Of a DNA stretch of 16,517 nt, positions 14,985 to 16,517 are shown in pieces (position 1 is the stretch's first letter; every line of letters begins with the position of its first letter). The stretch covers positions 1-16,517 of the forward strand of contig PUNR01000048.1 of assembly GCA_003551805.1 (NCBI GenBank), given 5' to 3'. The notes under the pieces are model-generated. The model was given only the letters and a program-made list of their open reading frames with translations. It had not been told where the DNA came from and did no database searches. The DNA is from Loktanella sp. (lineage in GTDB: Bacteria; Pseudomonadota; Alphaproteobacteria; Rhodobacterales; Rhodobacteraceae). A program made the translations under genes and the position numbers.

Positions 14985-16004
14985 TTAAAATCGCGGCAGA
15001 TTGTAAGGTGTCACGATCTGCACATCGCTGGACGCACCGGTCTGGTCTAAAGACCGCATCGGTTTGCCAAGGGCTGCGTTGAACAGGGTGGCCATATCCT
15101 TGCCAAGGTCATGATGCAGCACATAACTGATCGCGCCTTGCGCCAGCAATTGTCTGTTTTCGCGGTCCAGATCATGCGCGACAAAGATTGCAGGCCGCTG
15201 CTTATGCGCCGCCAGTGCGCGGAGTATCGCAGCATTGCCGCCGCCCATGGAATAGACCGCCGCAATCGGCGCCCCGCGCGACAGAACGTCATCCAGCCGG
15301 TCCAGAGTGCGAGAGTTCACACCAGCACCGCCGATCACATCGACCAGTTGGACATCCGGCTTCAGTGTCAAAATCAGATCACGAAAGGCGGTAAATCGAT
15401 CGGTTTCGCCGCGAAAACTGTCCTGACTGCGCGAAGTCAGGACATTGCCGCCGCGATCAGGCAAGCCTTGCGCCAGCAGATAGGCGGCGGTGCGCCCTGC
15501 CTCGGCGTTGTCCAGTCCGAAATAGGCTTGCCGCGCACTGCCCGGAAGGTCCGTGACCAGCGCAAAGACCGGAATGCCCGCCTTGTCCAGCTGAGCGATC
15601 ATCTGGCGCAGCGCAGCTGTATCACGGGCCTTGAGGCAGATTCCACTGCTGCCCCGTTTGGCAATACGCGCAAGGATCGCCAGCGTTTCCGCCTCTGTCA
15701 TGATTTCCTGAAACTGGAACCGCAGCCTGACCGCCACGCCCGGCAGAGCGCGCGCCGCTGTCTCTGCTGCGATGCGGATTTCGCGTGAAAATCGCTGTGG
15801 CGCTTCTGCGACGACATCAAAGATGTAACGCCGGCCTTGTGCGGCCAATTGTGCCTCTTGCGCTTTCAGTTCGCGCAGGGCGGCGGCGACACGGTTGCGC
15901 GTCTGCGGGCTGACATGGGCGCGGTTGTTCAGCACGCGGTCCACGGTGGCCGTGCCTAGCCCCGCCTGACGGGCAATTTCCTTGATCGGGAATCGATGTG
16001 TCAT
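14985..16004 (-). CDS. LacI-family transcriptional regulator, second of two
   Basis: A 339-residue regulator with a helix-turn-helix at residues 5-25 (FPIKEIARQAGLGTATVDRVLN), again TVDR. The hinge region LRELKAQEAQLAAQGRRY lacks the canonical minor-groove-inserting pattern. The effector domain (about 60-339) resembles ribose-type binding proteins and shares GGGNAAILRAL and PAIFVAHDLDREN with matching segments of the neighbouring regulator, so the two are likely paralogues of one subtype. ATG 16004 is chosen because the helix-turn-helix begins nearby; the frame extends to a TTG at 16040 without a plausible ribosome binding site. It is divergent from the dioxygenase-family gene (83 bases between starts), so that gene is its probable target. 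A weak AAAGC/GCTTT dyad at about 14949-14967 may act as its terminator. Confidence 0.9.
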   Translation of the reverse strand: MTHRFPIKEIARQAGLGTATVDRVLNNRAHVSPQTRNRVAAALRELKAQEAQLAAQGRRYIFDVVAEAPQRFSREIRIAAETAARALPGVAVRLRFQFQEIMTEAETLAILARIAKRGSSGICLKARDTAALRQMIAQLDKAGIPVFALVTDLPGSARQAYFGLDNAEAGRTAAYLLAQGLPDRGGNVLTSRSQDSFRGETDRFTAFRDLILTLKPDVQLVDVIGGAGVNSRTLDRLDDVLSRGAPIAAVYSMGGGNAAILRALAAHKQRPAIFVAHDLDRENRQLLAQGAISYVLHHDLGKDMATLFNAALGKPMRSLDQTGASSDVQIVTPYNLPRF

Positions 16005-16021
16005 TGATGTATTCTTGATGT
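15995..16021. repeat. Three GATGT repeats at an exact 11-base period
   Basis: GATGT occurs at 15995-15999, 16006-16010 and 16017-16021, each 11 bases apart and so on one face of the helix. The first lies in the first codons of the second lacI gene and the other two in the divergent promoter region. The last copy extends to TGATGTGT (16016-16023), which equals a half-site of the palindrome at 14881. It may be a regulator-binding array, but the repeats are short and chance is not excluded. Confidence 0.3.
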
Positions 16022-16087
16022 GTTTTAGCCGTCGAAACAAGCCTGCCCCGCGTTAAGCTGCCCTAAACCAAGCGGAGGAGACGCAAG

Positions 16088-16517
16088 ATGACCCTGGACA
16101 TGACACCACCCCAATCGGGCTTTTATGACGAAGCGGATTGTAATCTGTCAGAATTCGCCGCACTGACCGGCAGATCGGTTGATATGGCAGATGTTCCTCA
16201 TTCAACCACTGCGCCGAAAAATGTGCCTGTATATGATATGACCGCCCTTGCAGGGCAGATTGCAGACCCACAGGATCGCAAGGTGCTGATGTCCGAATGG
16301 GCGGGTATCTTGCAGCGCGGGGCGGGTGTGTTTGTGCTCAAACAGGCCTGCACCGATCACGCGGCGATTGACGCGGCCACTGCGGTTTATCTGGACATTA
16401 TCGCGAAGGAACGCGCCGGTGGCGGTGGTGCTGCCGACCATTTCGCCGCGGCTGGCAGCAATGACAGGATCTGGAATTCCTTGCAGAAACTGGCTCTGAC
16501 CGCACCCGACGTGTTTA
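16088..16517 (+). CDS. Phytanoyl-CoA dioxygenase (PhyH)-like protein, 3' end missing
   Basis: The frame starts at ATG 16088 after an excellent ribosome binding site (GGAGGAG, 16074-16080) and stays open to the right edge, giving 143 residues. It begins MTLDMTPPQSGFYDEADCNL. Features recalled from roseobacter members of the PhyH family are visible: VPVYDMTAL, a segment LMSEWAGILQRGAGVFVLKQ, and near the edge DHFAAAGSNDRIWNSLQKL. Members are Fe(II)/2-oxoglutarate-dependent oxygenases. The HxD and distal His that bind iron lie beyond the visible part, so the fold assignment rests on the N-terminal part only. It is divergent from a LacI-type regulator, suggesting sugar- or polyol-responsive expression, perhaps of a catabolic operon continuing outside the window. 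Confidence 0.68.
   Translation, partial: MTLDMTPPQSGFYDEADCNLSEFAALTGRSVDMADVPHSTTAPKNVPVYDMTALAGQIADPQDRKVLMSEWAGILQRGAGVFVLKQACTDHAAIDAATAVYLDIIAKERAGGGGAADHFAAAGSNDRIWNSLQKLALTAPDVF

Overview
The window looks like a chromosomal segment of a marine-type alphaproteobacterium, most likely Rhodobacteraceae (Roseobacter group). This rests on the moderately high GC, densely packed genes with ATGA/GTGA overlaps, a TakP-like TRAP transporter, hexameric-type ArgB next to EngB and YidC, PurU, and LacI-type regulators of the 'TVDR' variety. No RNA gene, insertion sequence, phage gene or CRISPR array was seen. No stretch over 300 bases lacks a gene; the longest gap is about 170 bases, in front of the TRAP operon.

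Left part, all + strand: the 3' part of a secreted-type PRC-barrel protein ends at a strong terminator (952-980). A D-2-hydroxyacid dehydrogenase follows, with its own terminator (2017-2050). A structured leader then precedes a TRAP operon: Tat-exported binding protein, DctQ, DctM, an amidase-signature hydrolase overlapping DctM, and a 51-residue two-helix membrane protein overlapping the amidase. The last gene is easily missed. The operon plausibly imports an organic acid (perhaps amide-bearing) and hydrolyses it in the cytoplasm.

Middle part, + strand: yidC, engB, argB, an eight-cysteine ferredoxin-like protein and a SixA-type phosphatase lie nearly end to end. This is a housekeeping block for membrane protein insertion, ribosome assembly and arginine synthesis, with two less understood passengers.

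Right part, mainly - strand: purU (formyl-THF hydrolysis) converges on the block above. Upstream of it lie an inositol 2-dehydrogenase-like oxidoreductase, then two LacI-family regulators of the same unusual subtype. The second is divergent from a truncated phytanoyl-CoA dioxygenase-family gene that leaves the window. A 20-bp near-perfect palindrome in front of the first regulator is a good operator candidate, and a half-site of it recurs upstream of the second regulator.

Nothing here is clearly a new system. The best leads are the small membrane ORF of the TRAP/amidase operon, the in-frame ORF after its UGA, and the operator-like elements around the paired LacI genes.
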